64,000 bases of DNA. Source: Paenibacillus pinihumi DSM 23905 = JCM 16419 (lineage in GTDB: Bacteria; Bacillota; Bacilli; Paenibacillales; Paenibacillaceae). The first letter of the stretch is position 1, and each line of letters begins with the position of its first letter. Shown here piece after piece: positions 8,235-17,640 of this stretch. Under the pieces are notes generated by a model. The model ran no database searches. It worked only from the letters and a program-made list of their open reading frames with translations, and had not been told where the DNA came from. The stretch spans positions 62,001 to 126,000 of the forward strand of contig NZ_AULX01000019.1 of the NCBI RefSeq assembly GCF_000422505.1, written 5' to 3'. Made by a program: the position numbers and the translations under genes.

Positions 8235-8990
8235 ATGAAGAAACATAAGATCATTCTTGTGCTTATGGGGCTGGCTTTACTTTTATGGGGCTGCAGTTCA
8301 AGCACGCTTGTTGAGGTCGTGGAAGGGCCGGATACACTGGCAGAAGGCGGACATTACAAATTGGGAGGGGCAGGTATCAAGCCTAATTTCCTCCGTTCGT
8401 TTGACTTTAGTGAAGGGGAGCTGATTGCGGAAGATTTGTTTGATGAGGAGTTGCTGCAATATGTGCCGGTGCTGCCTGCCAACGAATGGCTGCCTTTTGA
8501 GTTTCCCAAAAGACTGGCTTATTCAACCTCTTACAGCAAGCCTGGGGATGATAAATTATACAACCAGTTGCAGCTTACCTATTTGCCGGAAAAAAACGCC
8601 ACGGGTGATTTTTTTGTCATTCGTATCAGCGAGGCGCCACAAAACCCGATGGAGAGCAAGCTGCCGCCACTTGGCGTCTCCAAAGACGACTTTGGCAATC
8701 TGGTAGAGGCATATCCGGGAGAAGCAGCATCACCGATTGTGCATCATAGAATAACAACCGCCAGCTCTTATACCTATCATTATTACGGGACGGATGAAGA
8801 GAATGATCAAGTGCATTTAATTACGACAACTGCTAATGAAGTAAGCTGGTATGAGAATGGTCTCTACTATGAGCTTGCATATCCGCCGACCAGCAGCGGC
8901 GCGAAGCAGACGGACCGGGATGCTCAAGTCCTTGGACTTGCTATGAGAATGAGTAGTGCAAGTGCAGGAATTGATAAACAACACAACTAG
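8235..8990 (+). CDS. Lipoprotein of unknown function
   Basis: The 251-residue protein has a type II signal peptide: KKHK, a hydrophobic stretch and the lipobox LLLWGCSS with the modified cysteine near residue 20. I do not recognise the mature domain. It is mixed alpha/beta with conserved-looking aromatic patches (ASSYTYHYYGTDEE, EVSWYENGLYYELAYPP). It follows the thioesterase by 20 bp, behind GGGGAGG, and precedes a two-component system, so it could be a surface sensor accessory. That link is inferred only from order. Confidence 0.7.
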   Translation: MKKHKIILVLMGLALLLWGCSSSTLVEVVEGPDTLAEGGHYKLGGAGIKPNFLRSFDFSEGELIAEDLFDEELLQYVPVLPANEWLPFEFPKRLAYSTSYSKPGDDKLYNQLQLTYLPEKNATGDFFVIRISEAPQNPMESKLPPLGVSKDDFGNLVEAYPGEAASPIVHHRITTASSYTYHYYGTDEENDQVHLITTTANEVSWYENGLYYELAYPPTSSGAKQTDRDAQVLGLAMRMSSASAGIDKQHN

Positions 8991-9072
8991 AAAAAACTTG
9001 GAATCATAAGCCAATTTGTTGGTTGTGTTTTAGAAATTAAATCTATACCAACACACTATAGGAGGAACCAAC

Positions 9073-9750
9073 GTGGCAAAAATTTTGGTCGTGGACGATG
9101 ACGAGGATATACGCGAGCTAATCCGTATTTATCTGGCGGGAGAAGGCTATTCGGTAACGGAAGCAAGCGATGGTGTGGAAGCCATGGAGATCATTTCGAA
9201 CGTGCAGGCGGATCTGGTTATTCTCGACATTATGATGCCTCATATGGACGGCTGGGAGCTGTGTGAGCGGCTTCGTCAGGACTACCCAGAAATGCCAATG
9301 CTGATGCTGTCCGCCAAAGGGGAGACACAGGACAAGCTGCGCGGCTTTCGTCTCGGGACAGACGATTACATGGTCAAGCCCTTCGATCCGCTGGAACTGG
9401 TCATGCGGGTCAAAGCATTGCTCAAGCGGTACCGGATCCAGGCCTCGATGAAGGTGCAGCTCGGTCAGGTGGTGCTGGACAAGCAGCGTTATGAGGTGGA
9501 GTGGAACGGAAGGATGATTACACTTCCTCTTAAGGAGTTTGACCTGCTGTTCAAGCTAGGGAGCGCACCGGGGAAAATTTTCACCCGCAATCAGCTTATT
9601 GACCAGATCTGGGGTGCTGATTTTGACGGCAATGACCGGACGGTTGATGTACATATCAAGCGGATCAGGGAGCGGTTTCCCGATGAGGAAGCGCCTTTCA
9701 TCATTGTGACTAAGCGCGGGCTAGGCTATAAACTGGAGATGAAGCCATGA
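9073..9750 (+). CDS. OmpR-family response regulator
   Basis: The 225-residue protein has a receiver domain with the acidic cluster DDDED, phosphorylation site D52 (LVILDIMMP) and the lysine in YMVKPFDPLE, then a winged-helix output domain (LPLKEFDLLFKLG, RTVDVHIKRIRERF). It starts at GTG, six bases after GGAGGA. Its stop overlaps the kinase start (ATGA), so the pair is translationally coupled. The likely target is the RND exporter operon downstream, whose promoter holds TTCATA direct repeats. Confidence 0.92.
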   Translation: MAKILVVDDDEDIRELIRIYLAGEGYSVTEASDGVEAMEIISNVQADLVILDIMMPHMDGWELCERLRQDYPEMPMLMLSAKGETQDKLRGFRLGTDDYMVKPFDPLELVMRVKALLKRYRIQASMKVQLGQVVLDKQRYEVEWNGRMITLPLKEFDLLFKLGSAPGKIFTRNQLIDQIWGADFDGNDRTVDVHIKRIRERFPDEEAPFIIVTKRGLGYKLEMKP

Positions 9751-11117
9751 TCAAGACGATTTACGTCAAGGTCGTCTTGACTTATCTGGCCGTAACCGCG
9801 TTGGCACTCATTGCGGCCTCGTTCGTGATTGCCCTGTCCTACCAGAAATATATTATTAATTCCGAGAATGAAAATCTTATCCGCAATGGTCATGATATTA
9901 TCCGCATGTACAAGGAGAAGGGAGTGGAGGAAGTCAATTCCGTGCTGCTCGGCATGACCTATTTTAATACCTTCCGCATTCATATCTATAATAATAAAGG
10001 AGCACATATCTATGCGGCCGGCGGGCAGGAGAAGCAGCAGATCGAGCCGGACACCACGGAATTTCTGGATACCGTATTGTCCGGCCAAAGCTACCGAAGC
10101 AGCAAGGGATTTCTGGTCGGACTCCCGTTCGAGGTTGAAAATTTGCCATATGCACTGATCCTGGAATTCCAACCCGGAATTCAGGGGCAGTATTATGAAT
10201 TTGTGTTGGTCAGCATGCAGGTGCTGGCACTCGTATTCGGGACACTGCTTATGGGCGTTGCAGCCAGATATCTGGTCAAGCCGCTGCGGGCAATGAAGCG
10301 TGCGGCCGAATCAATTGCCAAGGGGGATTTCAATATTTCCTTGAAGCTGGAAAACCGCAAGGATGAGCTGGGCGAGCTTGCCCAGAGCTTTCACTATATG
10401 ACGCATGAAATCAAGCAGCTGGAAAATATGCGCCAGGCATTTGTATCCAATGTATCTCATGAGATCCAATCCCCGCTCACCTCCATTTCCGGGTTTTCCA
10501 AGGCGCTTCAGCATCAGCAGGTGTCGGAGGCGGACAAGAACCGTTATCTGGCGATTATTCAATCGGAAAGCGAACGGCTTTCCAGGCTTTGTGATAATCT
10601 GCTGCGTCTGGCCTCGCTGGATAATAACAGCGCCCCGGTCAGCACGGAGTCCTATGAGTTGGATGAGCAAATCAGGGAAATTATTTTATCGCTGGAGCCG
10701 CAATGGTCGGAGAAGGAGATCGATATTGACATTCAGCTGCCTCCGGTCCGCATACAGGCCAATAAAGACCAGCTCATTCAGGTGTGGACGAATCTGATAG
10801 GCAACAGCATCAAATTTACACCCCATGGCGGGAAAATTATGATTACATGCAAAAAAAGAGTTGACCAGGTCGAAATCAGGATCGCCGATACGGGCATCGG
10901 TATTGCTGAACAAGATTTAAACCGGATATTTGACAGGTTTTTTAAATCAGACCGTTCCAGAAGCAAGACCAAATCCGGCAGCGGGCTGGGTCTTGCGATT
11001 GTCCGTAAAATCATTCTTTTGCATAAAGGTTTTATTTTTGTCAAAAGCAAGCCCGGTGAAGGAACCACATTTACTGTTATCATTCCTGATTATTCCACTG
11101 AAATCAAAGATAATTGA
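9747..11117 (+). CDS. Sensor histidine kinase
   Basis: This is a 456-residue membrane kinase. Transmembrane segments lie at about 8-30 and 150-172 and enclose an extracellular sensor of roughly 120 residues. HAMP follows (about 173-226), then the dimerisation helix with H238 in FVSNVSHEIQSPL (the usual RTP is QSP here). The ATPase core has DTGIGI, FDRFFKSD and GSGLGLAIV. It phosphorylates the partner regulator encoded immediately upstream. The signal is unknown; an exporter operon downstream suggests envelope-active compounds. Confidence 0.92.
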   Translation: MIKTIYVKVVLTYLAVTALALIAASFVIALSYQKYIINSENENLIRNGHDIIRMYKEKGVEEVNSVLLGMTYFNTFRIHIYNNKGAHIYAAGGQEKQQIEPDTTEFLDTVLSGQSYRSSKGFLVGLPFEVENLPYALILEFQPGIQGQYYEFVLVSMQVLALVFGTLLMGVAARYLVKPLRAMKRAAESIAKGDFNISLKLENRKDELGELAQSFHYMTHEIKQLENMRQAFVSNVSHEIQSPLTSISGFSKALQHQQVSEADKNRYLAIIQSESERLSRLCDNLLRLASLDNNSAPVSTESYELDEQIREIILSLEPQWSEKEIDIDIQLPPVRIQANKDQLIQVWTNLIGNSIKFTPHGGKIMITCKKRVDQVEIRIADTGIGIAEQDLNRIFDRFFKSDRSRSKTKSGSGLGLAIVRKIILLHKGFIFVKSKPGEGTTFTVIIPDYSTEIKDN

Positions 11118-11159
11118 GAATTTTTGTCACAATTTGTTCAATTATTTTGGAAGATCCAA

Positions 11160-11201
11160 TTAACCCTGGTTCATACTCCGTTCATATTGCAGCGCTATAA
11201 T
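11160..11201 (+). promoter_or_regulatory. Promoter of the RND operon with response-regulator direct repeats
   Basis: TTCATA (11170-11175), five bases, and TTCATA (11181-11186) form an 11-bp direct repeat. A weaker TTAACC (11160-11165) lies upstream. The repeats cover the -35 position of a promoter whose -10 is TATAAT (11196-11201). The -35 itself (ATACTC) is poor. This is the arrangement expected for activation by a PhoB/OmpR-type regulator, and the gene for one lies just upstream. Confidence 0.65.
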
Positions 11202-11233
11202 GAGCGTAAATAGATAAGAGGAGGGTAAACCGG

Positions 11234-14200
11234 TTGAATGGATTAATCAGTTTTTCCATGAGAAGAATAGCAGCCATGATGATCATGATTGCACTTCTTT
11301 TTGGGGTAGGACTTTTTTCGGGATCTTCATTGAAAATGGAGATGATGCCGAACATTAAAGCCCCTTATGTTTCAATTACAACTACATATGCAGCTTCACC
11401 CCAGGATATCATGAATGACATCACCAAGCCGATTGAAGAAAGAATCAACAATGTGCAGGGCGTTGAGCTTATCACATCGGTCTCCAGTGATAATGTCTCC
11501 AATGTCATGGTGAAGCTGATAGAAAGCGAGGATGAAGAGGAGAAAAAGCGTGAGATTGAAAGCTTGCTCTCTGATCTCTCCTTGCCTGAAGGTGCGAGCA
11601 AGCCAAAGGCTGCAACATTCGGCTTTTCCTCATTCCCTTCGTATTACCTGGCATTGAATGCCAAAGATATGAGCCAGTTAGAGCTTGACAAGCTTTATAA
11701 GGATATTATCAAGCCGGGCTTTGAGTCAATCAACGGAATTGACCATATCGATTCTGTCGGCCAGCGGGAGACCAAACTCGATATCCAGTTGGATGTTGAT
11801 GTGTTGAATTCCTACGGACTGACTCCTTCAGAGGTATCGCAAGCCATTAGAGCAAATCTGGCAGACGGTGCAATCGGTACAGTTGAATTCAATGGGCAGA
11901 CCCAGATGGCGCGTATTACCGGCGACATGAAAAGTTTGTATAACTTTAAAAATATGGAGATTATGAACAGCAGCGGTCAGATCGTGCTGCTTGGTGAAGT
12001 AGCCGATATCAAGGCGATTACCGACTCGGAATATATCTCTCGCATGGACGGCAATGTTGCGATCGGCATTAACCTTTACAAAACAGGTGACGCCAACGTC
12101 GTGGATTTCTCCGCCCAGGCAAAAAAGATGATTGAGCAGTGGGAGAAGCAGTACCCGGGAATCTCATTCAAGAAGATTTATGATTCTGCAGATGAAGTTA
12201 AAAGTTCACTCAGCGGCCTGCTGCGCGAAGGGATCATCGGTATGATACTGGCAGCGGCGATGATTTTGTTCTTCCTGCGCAATGTGCGGATGACATTGAT
12301 TGTGCTCGTCTCCATCCCGTTATCGATTCTGCTGACGCTGATTTTAATGCATGCCTTTAATATTACCCTGAACATTATGACGCTAGGGGGCATGTTCATT
12401 GCCGTCGGACGGATTGTAGACGACAGCATCGTAGTTATTGAGAATGTGTACAGCAATCTGGAGAAGGCTCAGGAGCGGAATGAATCCGTCGTCCTGATGG
12501 CAACCAAACAGGTTGCAATGGCCATTACATCCTCCACACTCGTAACCGCAGCTGTATTCCTGCCAATCGGCCTTGTATCGGGTGTTATCGGACAAATTTT
12601 CCGACCGTTTGCGATTACCGTATCTTGTGCGCTGCTGGCATCATTGCTGGTCGCTTTGACCGTTATTCCAATGCTGAGCAAGCTGCTTGTATTGAAGAAA
12701 GTAGGCAAGGGCGAGCATTCTGAGCATACGGATAGCAAACTTAATCGCTTCTATAAAAAAGTATTACTGTGGAGTTTGACTCACCGTGTAAAAACGATTG
12801 TGTTTTCTATTATCTTCTTCCTTGTAAGTATTATTGGAACCGTACCGTTTCTTCCGCTCACTTTCATGCCGGAAGGAGAAGGCTCCAAGCAGATCAGTTT
12901 CAATATTAAGCTTCCTTACGAAACCTCGCTGGAAAGCACGGATTTGCAGGTTCAGCAGATAGAAAAACTGCTTCAGGAAGCCAAAGATCCAAATGGAGAT
13001 GCGCAGTTTGTATTCTATCAATCACTGGTAGGTTATGACGGTACTAGCAACAAGGTTCCGTATATGGCCCAAATTGTGGCCGAGGTGAATGAGAATTCAA
13101 GCGGTGAAGAAGTACGTCAGGAATATGTGAAAAAAATCAATACCATGCTTCCAAAAGGCTCGGAACTCAAGGAGGACTCACTGGGCGGAGGCGGTGGCTT
13201 CGGTACGACGGACTTCTCTTATGCGCTTCAAGGGGATAACCAGGAGCAGCTTGAGCTGGGGGCCCAATTGGTCATGGATAAGCTCAAGGATTTCCCTGAA
13301 CTGAATGGTGTGAAATCTACGATGGGCGATGCCAAAAAAGAGGTCAATATTGCAGTTAGCCAGACAAAGGCCCAGCAATTCGGGCTGAGCACTGCGCAAA
13401 TTCAAACCGCTGTCCGCTCTTGGATTTGGAAGGAAAATCTCGGGGACTTGCGTTTTGACAATGTAGTGTACAAAACAACTCTGCAATTGGCCGAGCATCA
13501 TAAAAACTCATTGGAACAGCTCGGAAGAATTCCGATTCAATCTCCGACAGGACAGACCGTCTATCTCAATGAAGTGGCGGACATTAAAGAAGTACAGGCG
13601 CGGGTAGCCTTGAATCGTGAAGACTTGAAGCAGCATGTCAAAATTACGGCGAGTATCAAATCGGAAAACAAAGCGGCAGTCAGTATTCAGGTCAGCACAG
13701 AGCTCGCCAAGCTGCAGTTGCCGGAAGGCGTGAATACGCAGGTGAGCGGTGTAACCGATGATATTATGAAGAGCTTTACCGAAATGTTTGTGGCGATGGG
13801 AATTGCCATAGGTATTGTTTATCTGATCATGGTATTGGCGTTCGGGAATGCCAGCACGCCATTCGCGATTTTGTTCTCTCTGCCGCTTGCGGTGATCGGG
13901 GGACTCATTGGACTACTGATAACGAGCGAGACACTCAACGTCACGACGCTGATCGGATTTATGATGCTGATCGGTATCGTAATTACGAACGCCATTGTAT
14001 TGCTTGACCGGGCCCAGCAGCTTCTGCATGAAGGCATGACGGTCCGAAACGCTATTGTAGAGGCCGGTATGGTAAGGCTTCGTCCAATTATTATGACGGC
14101 CGGAGCGACAGTAGCCGCCATGCTTCCACTGGCTATCGGCTTATTCCACTCGGATAGCGGCGGTGCATCGCTTGTATCCAAGGGACTTGCGATCGTCGTT

Positions 14201-14344
14201 ATTGGCGGCTTGATATCTTCGACCTTGCTGACCCTCGTCGTTGTACCGGTTATCTATGAGACGCTGGAGCTGTGGAAGACGAAGCTCTCGGACTGGAGCA
14301 ACAGGGACCGCAAATCAGCCAAAAAAGCCAAGGTGGAAGTATAA
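11234..14344 (+). CDS. RND-family efflux transporter (SwrC/AcrB-like)
   Basis: The 1036-residue protein has the RND plan: one N-terminal helix, a large extracytoplasmic loop, a helix bundle with the proton-relay motif GRIVDDSIVVIENV in the fourth helix, a second loop and a second bundle. It expels amphiphilic compounds using the proton gradient. In Bacillus the relative SwrC exports surfactin and gives tolerance to it. The start is TTG at 11234 behind GAGGAGGG. A nearby ATG (11238) is out of frame and stops at once. The adaptor lipoprotein follows 19 bp later. Confidence 0.9.
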   Translation: MNGLISFSMRRIAAMMIMIALLFGVGLFSGSSLKMEMMPNIKAPYVSITTTYAASPQDIMNDITKPIEERINNVQGVELITSVSSDNVSNVMVKLIESEDEEEKKREIESLLSDLSLPEGASKPKAATFGFSSFPSYYLALNAKDMSQLELDKLYKDIIKPGFESINGIDHIDSVGQRETKLDIQLDVDVLNSYGLTPSEVSQAIRANLADGAIGTVEFNGQTQMARITGDMKSLYNFKNMEIMNSSGQIVLLGEVADIKAITDSEYISRMDGNVAIGINLYKTGDANVVDFSAQAKKMIEQWEKQYPGISFKKIYDSADEVKSSLSGLLREGIIGMILAAAMILFFLRNVRMTLIVLVSIPLSILLTLILMHAFNITLNIMTLGGMFIAVGRIVDDSIVVIENVYSNLEKAQERNESVVLMATKQVAMAITSSTLVTAAVFLPIGLVSGVIGQIFRPFAITVSCALLASLLVALTVIPMLSKLLVLKKVGKGEHSEHTDSKLNRFYKKVLLWSLTHRVKTIVFSIIFFLVSIIGTVPFLPLTFMPEGEGSKQISFNIKLPYETSLESTDLQVQQIEKLLQEAKDPNGDAQFVFYQSLVGYDGTSNKVPYMAQIVAEVNENSSGEEVRQEYVKKINTMLPKGSELKEDSLGGGGGFGTTDFSYALQGDNQEQLELGAQLVMDKLKDFPELNGVKSTMGDAKKEVNIAVSQTKAQQFGLSTAQIQTAVRSWIWKENLGDLRFDNVVYKTTLQLAEHHKNSLEQLGRIPIQSPTGQTVYLNEVADIKEVQARVALNREDLKQHVKITASIKSENKAAVSIQVSTELAKLQLPEGVNTQVSGVTDDIMKSFTEMFVAMGIAIGIVYLIMVLAFGNASTPFAILFSLPLAVIGGLIGLLITSETLNVTTLIGFMMLIGIVITNAIVLLDRAQQLLHEGMTVRNAIVEAGMVRLRPIIMTAGATVAAMLPLAIGLFHSDSGGASLVSKGLAIVVIGGLISSTLLTLVVVPVIYETLELWKTKLSDWSNRDRKSAKKAKVEV

Positions 14345-14363
14345 GAAGGGGGAACAATCGATC

Positions 14364-15563
14364 ATGAACCGAAAAGCAAGGCCTTTTCATTATAAATTGA
14401 AAATTGTTACGTTACTGGTGGCGGCTGCGATTCTTGCAGCCGGCTGCACAAACGTGCCGGCTGCCGAAACGCAAAATGCGGCTGCCGAGCAAAATGCAAC
14501 CAAACAGGTGAAAATTGAACAGGTAGCCCGGCACAGCATGGGCGATCCGCGCGAGCAGATCGGAGAAGTAGCGGCTGCCGTGAAGTTCGACATGATTACG
14601 AAAGCAGGCGGGGAAGTTGTCGAGCGGGTCAAGCAAAACGGCGATCAGGTAAAAAAAGATGATGTGATTGCAAGACTCAGCTCTGAGCGTGTTGACACGA
14701 AGCTTGATAGTGCCAAAACACAGTTGAAGCTTTCTCAAGAAGCTCTTGCAGCAAGCAAAAAATCAATTCAGGTAGAAAGAAATGCGTTGCTGAATCAAAT
14801 CAAGGATGCAGAACGTGCCTATAAGGAAATTCGTATGACCCAGGATGATGAGGCGGCTGAAAAAGCGGCGGATGCCGTGAAATTGCTCAAGCAGAAACTA
14901 TCTGTGATGGATACCGCCAATAGCAATACGACTTTGGAAGCACAAGTGGCTAATGCTGAAGCCACACTCAAGGACACGCAGATCGCGCTCAGCGACTATG
15001 TCATCAAGGCTCCGTCCGACGGCGTATTGACGAATATGTCTCTCCGTGAGGGAATGTATCTTCAGACCGGTGAAGTCGTCGGGGTTGTACAGCGCACAGA
15101 CCGTGTCGTGATTCAGGTGAAGCTGACCGAGCAGGCGGCTTCACTCGTCCGGGGCAAGCAAGAGCTGGTATTCTACACCCCGGACCACAGGGACACCAAG
15201 CTGAAGGCGAACATTAATTCTCTCGACACGTTTGCGAATCCGAAGACCAGAATGTATGCGATGGAGCTGGAAGCCGATAATCCGGGCGGCATCATCAAGC
15301 CGGGAGGACGTGTGCATGTCCAGCTGACGACAGAAGATGAGGAAAACGTTGTTGCCGTTCCGTCGCTCAGTATCGTTCGTGAAGGCGATGAAACCTTCGT
15401 CTATGTCGTGAAAGGCACAAAAGCGGAGAAGCGCAAAGTACAGCTCGGACGCCTGAACGGAGTCTATCAGGAAATTATTTCAGGACTCTCCGAGAAGGAG
15501 CAGTTGGTTACAAGCGGACAGCATCAATTGAAGGATGCTGATCAGGTTGAAATTATAAGTTAA
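14364..15563 (+). CDS. RND efflux adaptor (membrane fusion) lipoprotein
   Basis: The 399-residue protein carries a lipoprotein signal (hydrophobic stretch ending LAAGC). Next come a biotinyl-lipoyl-like segment (GGEVVERVKQNGDQVKKDDV), a coiled-coil hairpin around residues 115-210, the second lipoyl half (VIKAPSDGVLTNM) and a beta-barrel domain. It links the RND pump to the cell envelope. ATG at 14364 sits behind GAAGGGGG; a longer reading into the RND gene from 14241 is an artefact. It closes the operon. Confidence 0.88.
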   Translation: MNRKARPFHYKLKIVTLLVAAAILAAGCTNVPAAETQNAAAEQNATKQVKIEQVARHSMGDPREQIGEVAAAVKFDMITKAGGEVVERVKQNGDQVKKDDVIARLSSERVDTKLDSAKTQLKLSQEALAASKKSIQVERNALLNQIKDAERAYKEIRMTQDDEAAEKAADAVKLLKQKLSVMDTANSNTTLEAQVANAEATLKDTQIALSDYVIKAPSDGVLTNMSLREGMYLQTGEVVGVVQRTDRVVIQVKLTEQAASLVRGKQELVFYTPDHRDTKLKANINSLDTFANPKTRMYAMELEADNPGGIIKPGGRVHVQLTTEDEENVVAVPSLSIVREGDETFVYVVKGTKAEKRKVQLGRLNGVYQEIISGLSEKEQLVTSGQHQLKDADQVEIIS

Positions 15564-15568
15564 ATGAG

Positions 15569-15604
15569 CAGGGCAGGGTGCAACGCTAGCTGTATCCTGC
15601 CCTG
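15569..15604 (+). terminator. Hairpin after the efflux operon
   Basis: CAGGGCAGG (15569-15577) pairs with CCTGCCCTG (15596-15604). The tail is AT-rich but has no clean T run, so termination may be partial and may allow some read-through into the sigma-factor gene. Confidence 0.55.
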
Positions 15605-15672
15605 TAATTAAATTGGGACCCGACTCAGGACTGGCTGAATCGGCCAGGGCAGCACAAAAAGGAGGGGACGGC

Positions 15673-16296
15673 TTGAAAGCGGATATGGAACGATTTGAAC
15701 AGGCAGTAGCGCCCTATTTAACTGACCTGCAGGGCTACTGTTCCTATTTGACAGCATCCGGGTGGGATGCGGAGGATTTATATCAGGAGACCATGCTCCG
15801 GCTGCTGGGGCATTTTAAAAAGACGGGCAAAGTAGCTCCTTCCAAGAGCTGGATCATTACGGTAGCCCGAAATATATGGATTGACCAGCATCGCAAAAAT
15901 AAAGGCCTTACGGCAACTGTGCCGATTGAAAATATGACGTTTGTCGTCCAGTCGGTCGATTATGTATCGATCCGTATCACATTGGAGTGGATTACGGAAT
16001 ACTTGTCCGACAGGGAAATTCGCATGCTCATTTTGTATGAGGTATACCGGTATACGTATAGAGAAATTGCAGAGGCCCATTCCTGTACAGTATCGACGGT
16101 GAAGATGGTGCTGTACCATGCCAAGCAAAAGCTGAAGGTTGCTGTAGAAAGCGGCAAACTGCAGGATTACCCTGCAGCCGCCCCCGCTTTATTCGGCTCC
16201 TCCGACAGCAAAAGAAACAGGAAACCGATCAAGCGTACTTATCAGATTGATTACTGGACTCAGAAATTGGTCCATTTTGATGCTGGTATTATGTAG
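15673..16296 (+). CDS. ECF-type RNA polymerase sigma factor
   Basis: The roughly 207-residue protein has sigma region 2 (DAEDLYQETMLRLLGHF, SWIITVARNIWIDQHRK) and region 4 (LSDREIRMLILYEVYRYTY, EIAEAHSCTVSTVKMVLYHA). A basic C-terminal extension of about 45 residues (KRNRKPIKRTYQIDYW) is unusual for the class. TTG at 15673 is chosen because GGAGGGG lies five bases upstream; starts at 15613 or 15685 fit less well. No anti-sigma gene follows; the next gene is convergent. Its regulon is unknown. Confidence 0.8.
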   Translation: MKADMERFEQAVAPYLTDLQGYCSYLTASGWDAEDLYQETMLRLLGHFKKTGKVAPSKSWIITVARNIWIDQHRKNKGLTATVPIENMTFVVQSVDYVSIRITLEWITEYLSDREIRMLILYEVYRYTYREIAEAHSCTVSTVKMVLYHAKQKLKVAVESGKLQDYPAAAPALFGSSDSKRNRKPIKRTYQIDYWTQKLVHFDAGIM

Positions 16297-16345
16297 CTCA
16301 GCAAATCACAGATTCCCGGGCCGCATTCGGCTCTCATTTCATGCA

Positions 16346-17332
16346 TTAACGGGCATCAGCAGGATAGATCAGCCCGATCTGGCGGCGGATTTCATCGATC
16401 CATTTGATGGTGAGCAGTGAGTTGCGGTGGCTGTTATTGGGCGACTGCTTTTCACCATTTTCCACAAGTCCGATGAATTCCTGCACCTCATACATCATCG
16501 CCTGCTCCTGCTGAGGTACCGAAAGGTTCTCGACAGTACCGTCGCGGTATTGAATTTCAACGTTGCCAAGCTCGCTGATTTTGTCCAGCACAATGCTGCC
16601 AAGCTCGCCCTGGATTTCAGAAGGCAGGCTGGAAGCAGAAATTTTGGAGTGCATAATGACAGCTTGCATGTTCGGATATGTCGCTATGACACTGCCTTCG
16701 CCGTCGACGCCGGACTCCAGCATATAGGCGGATGCCTGGACAGATTGGGGCTCGCCGAACAGGACAATCATCGGATACAGGCAGTAGATGCCCAGATCCA
16801 TCATCGATCCGTTGGAATATACCGGATTGAAGGCATTCAAAACGGTGCCGTTCTTATACGCATCGTAGCGCGATGAATACTGGCAGTAACTCGCCGTATA
16901 CCGGCGGATCGGACCGATCTTGTGAAGATTGTCCTGAATGGCCTTGAAATTGGGAAGCAGGGTGGACTTCATCGCTTCCATGAGGACAGCGCCGCTTTCG
17001 GCAGCCGCATCAATCATGGCCTGAACTTCCCGTTCATTTGAGGCTATCGGCTTCTCGCACAGCACATGTTTGCCGTGCCGGAGCAATATGATGGCCTGCT
17101 GGGCATGGTAACAATTCGGGCTGGCAATATAGACCGCATCCAGCAGATCACTTGCGGCCATAGTCTCCAAATCCGTGAACACATGATCAGCTCCGTGACG
17201 GGCGGCAAATTCAGCTCCACGCTCCTCTGTACGTGAATAGACGGCAGTGAGCTGGAAGGAATCAACCAGCCTTGCAGCTTGAATAAATGATTCTGTGATC
17301 CAATTCGTTCCGATCACTCCAAATCGAACCAT
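16346..17332 (-). CDS. Gfo/Idh/MocA-family oxidoreductase
   Basis: The 328-residue protein has an N-terminal Rossmann domain (MVRFGVIGTNWITESF), the catalytic HVLCEKPIASN motif with its lysine, and a C-terminal alpha/beta domain with DLGIYCLYPMIVLFG. It probably oxidises or reduces a sugar or cyclitol with NAD(P). ATG at 17332 has GAGAGGGG seven bases upstream; a start at 17368 would lack this. The gene stands alone, convergent with the sigma-factor gene. The substrate cannot be deduced. Confidence 0.85.
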   Translation of the reverse strand: MVRFGVIGTNWITESFIQAARLVDSFQLTAVYSRTEERGAEFAARHGADHVFTDLETMAASDLLDAVYIASPNCYHAQQAIILLRHGKHVLCEKPIASNEREVQAMIDAAAESGAVLMEAMKSTLLPNFKAIQDNLHKIGPIRRYTASYCQYSSRYDAYKNGTVLNAFNPVYSNGSMMDLGIYCLYPMIVLFGEPQSVQASAYMLESGVDGEGSVIATYPNMQAVIMHSKISASSLPSEIQGELGSIVLDKISELGNVEIQYRDGTVENLSVPQQEQAMMYEVQEFIGLVENGEKQSPNNSHRNSLLTIKWIDEIRRQIGLIYPADAR

Positions 17333-17501
17333 CGGGCAATTCCCCTCTCTCATGATGGAAGATAACAAGTATCCCGTGAAATCAGTACGGATGACTTTCC
17401 GTTAAGCTATGAATGATTCTACCTTATCCGGCAGCGGTAGTAAATATGTATAAGGTTATGATGTGATTTGTGCAGGTGAAATTGTTTGACCACTTGAAAA
17501 A

Positions 17502-17543
17502 AAGATGAGGCAGGAGAGATCTAAAACTCTCCTGTCTCATCTT
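17502..17543 (-). terminator. Strong terminator downstream of the LysE gene
   Basis: A 17-bp stem (17502-17518 with 17527-17543, one G-U pair) has T-rich tails on both strands and the longer run on the minus strand. Between it and the LysE stop lies another possible fold, TAAACGGCT (17568-17576) with AGCCGTTTA (17621-17629), which encloses GTGCC/GGCAC. The 308 bp between the oxidoreductase and LysE genes hold nothing else that I recognise. Confidence 0.85.
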
Positions 17544-17640
17544 TATTTTAGTATAAGTTTCACTTTATAAACGGCTTCTGGTTTTATATGAAACGACGTT
17601 GTGCCTGTTAAAGACGGCACAGCCGTTTACACTTGTGAAG

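Noticed and set aside
14241-14363. N-terminal extension of the efflux adaptor into the RND gene
   Set aside because: The lipoprotein signal and ribosome binding site place the start at 14364; the upstream part is the RND gene read in another frame.
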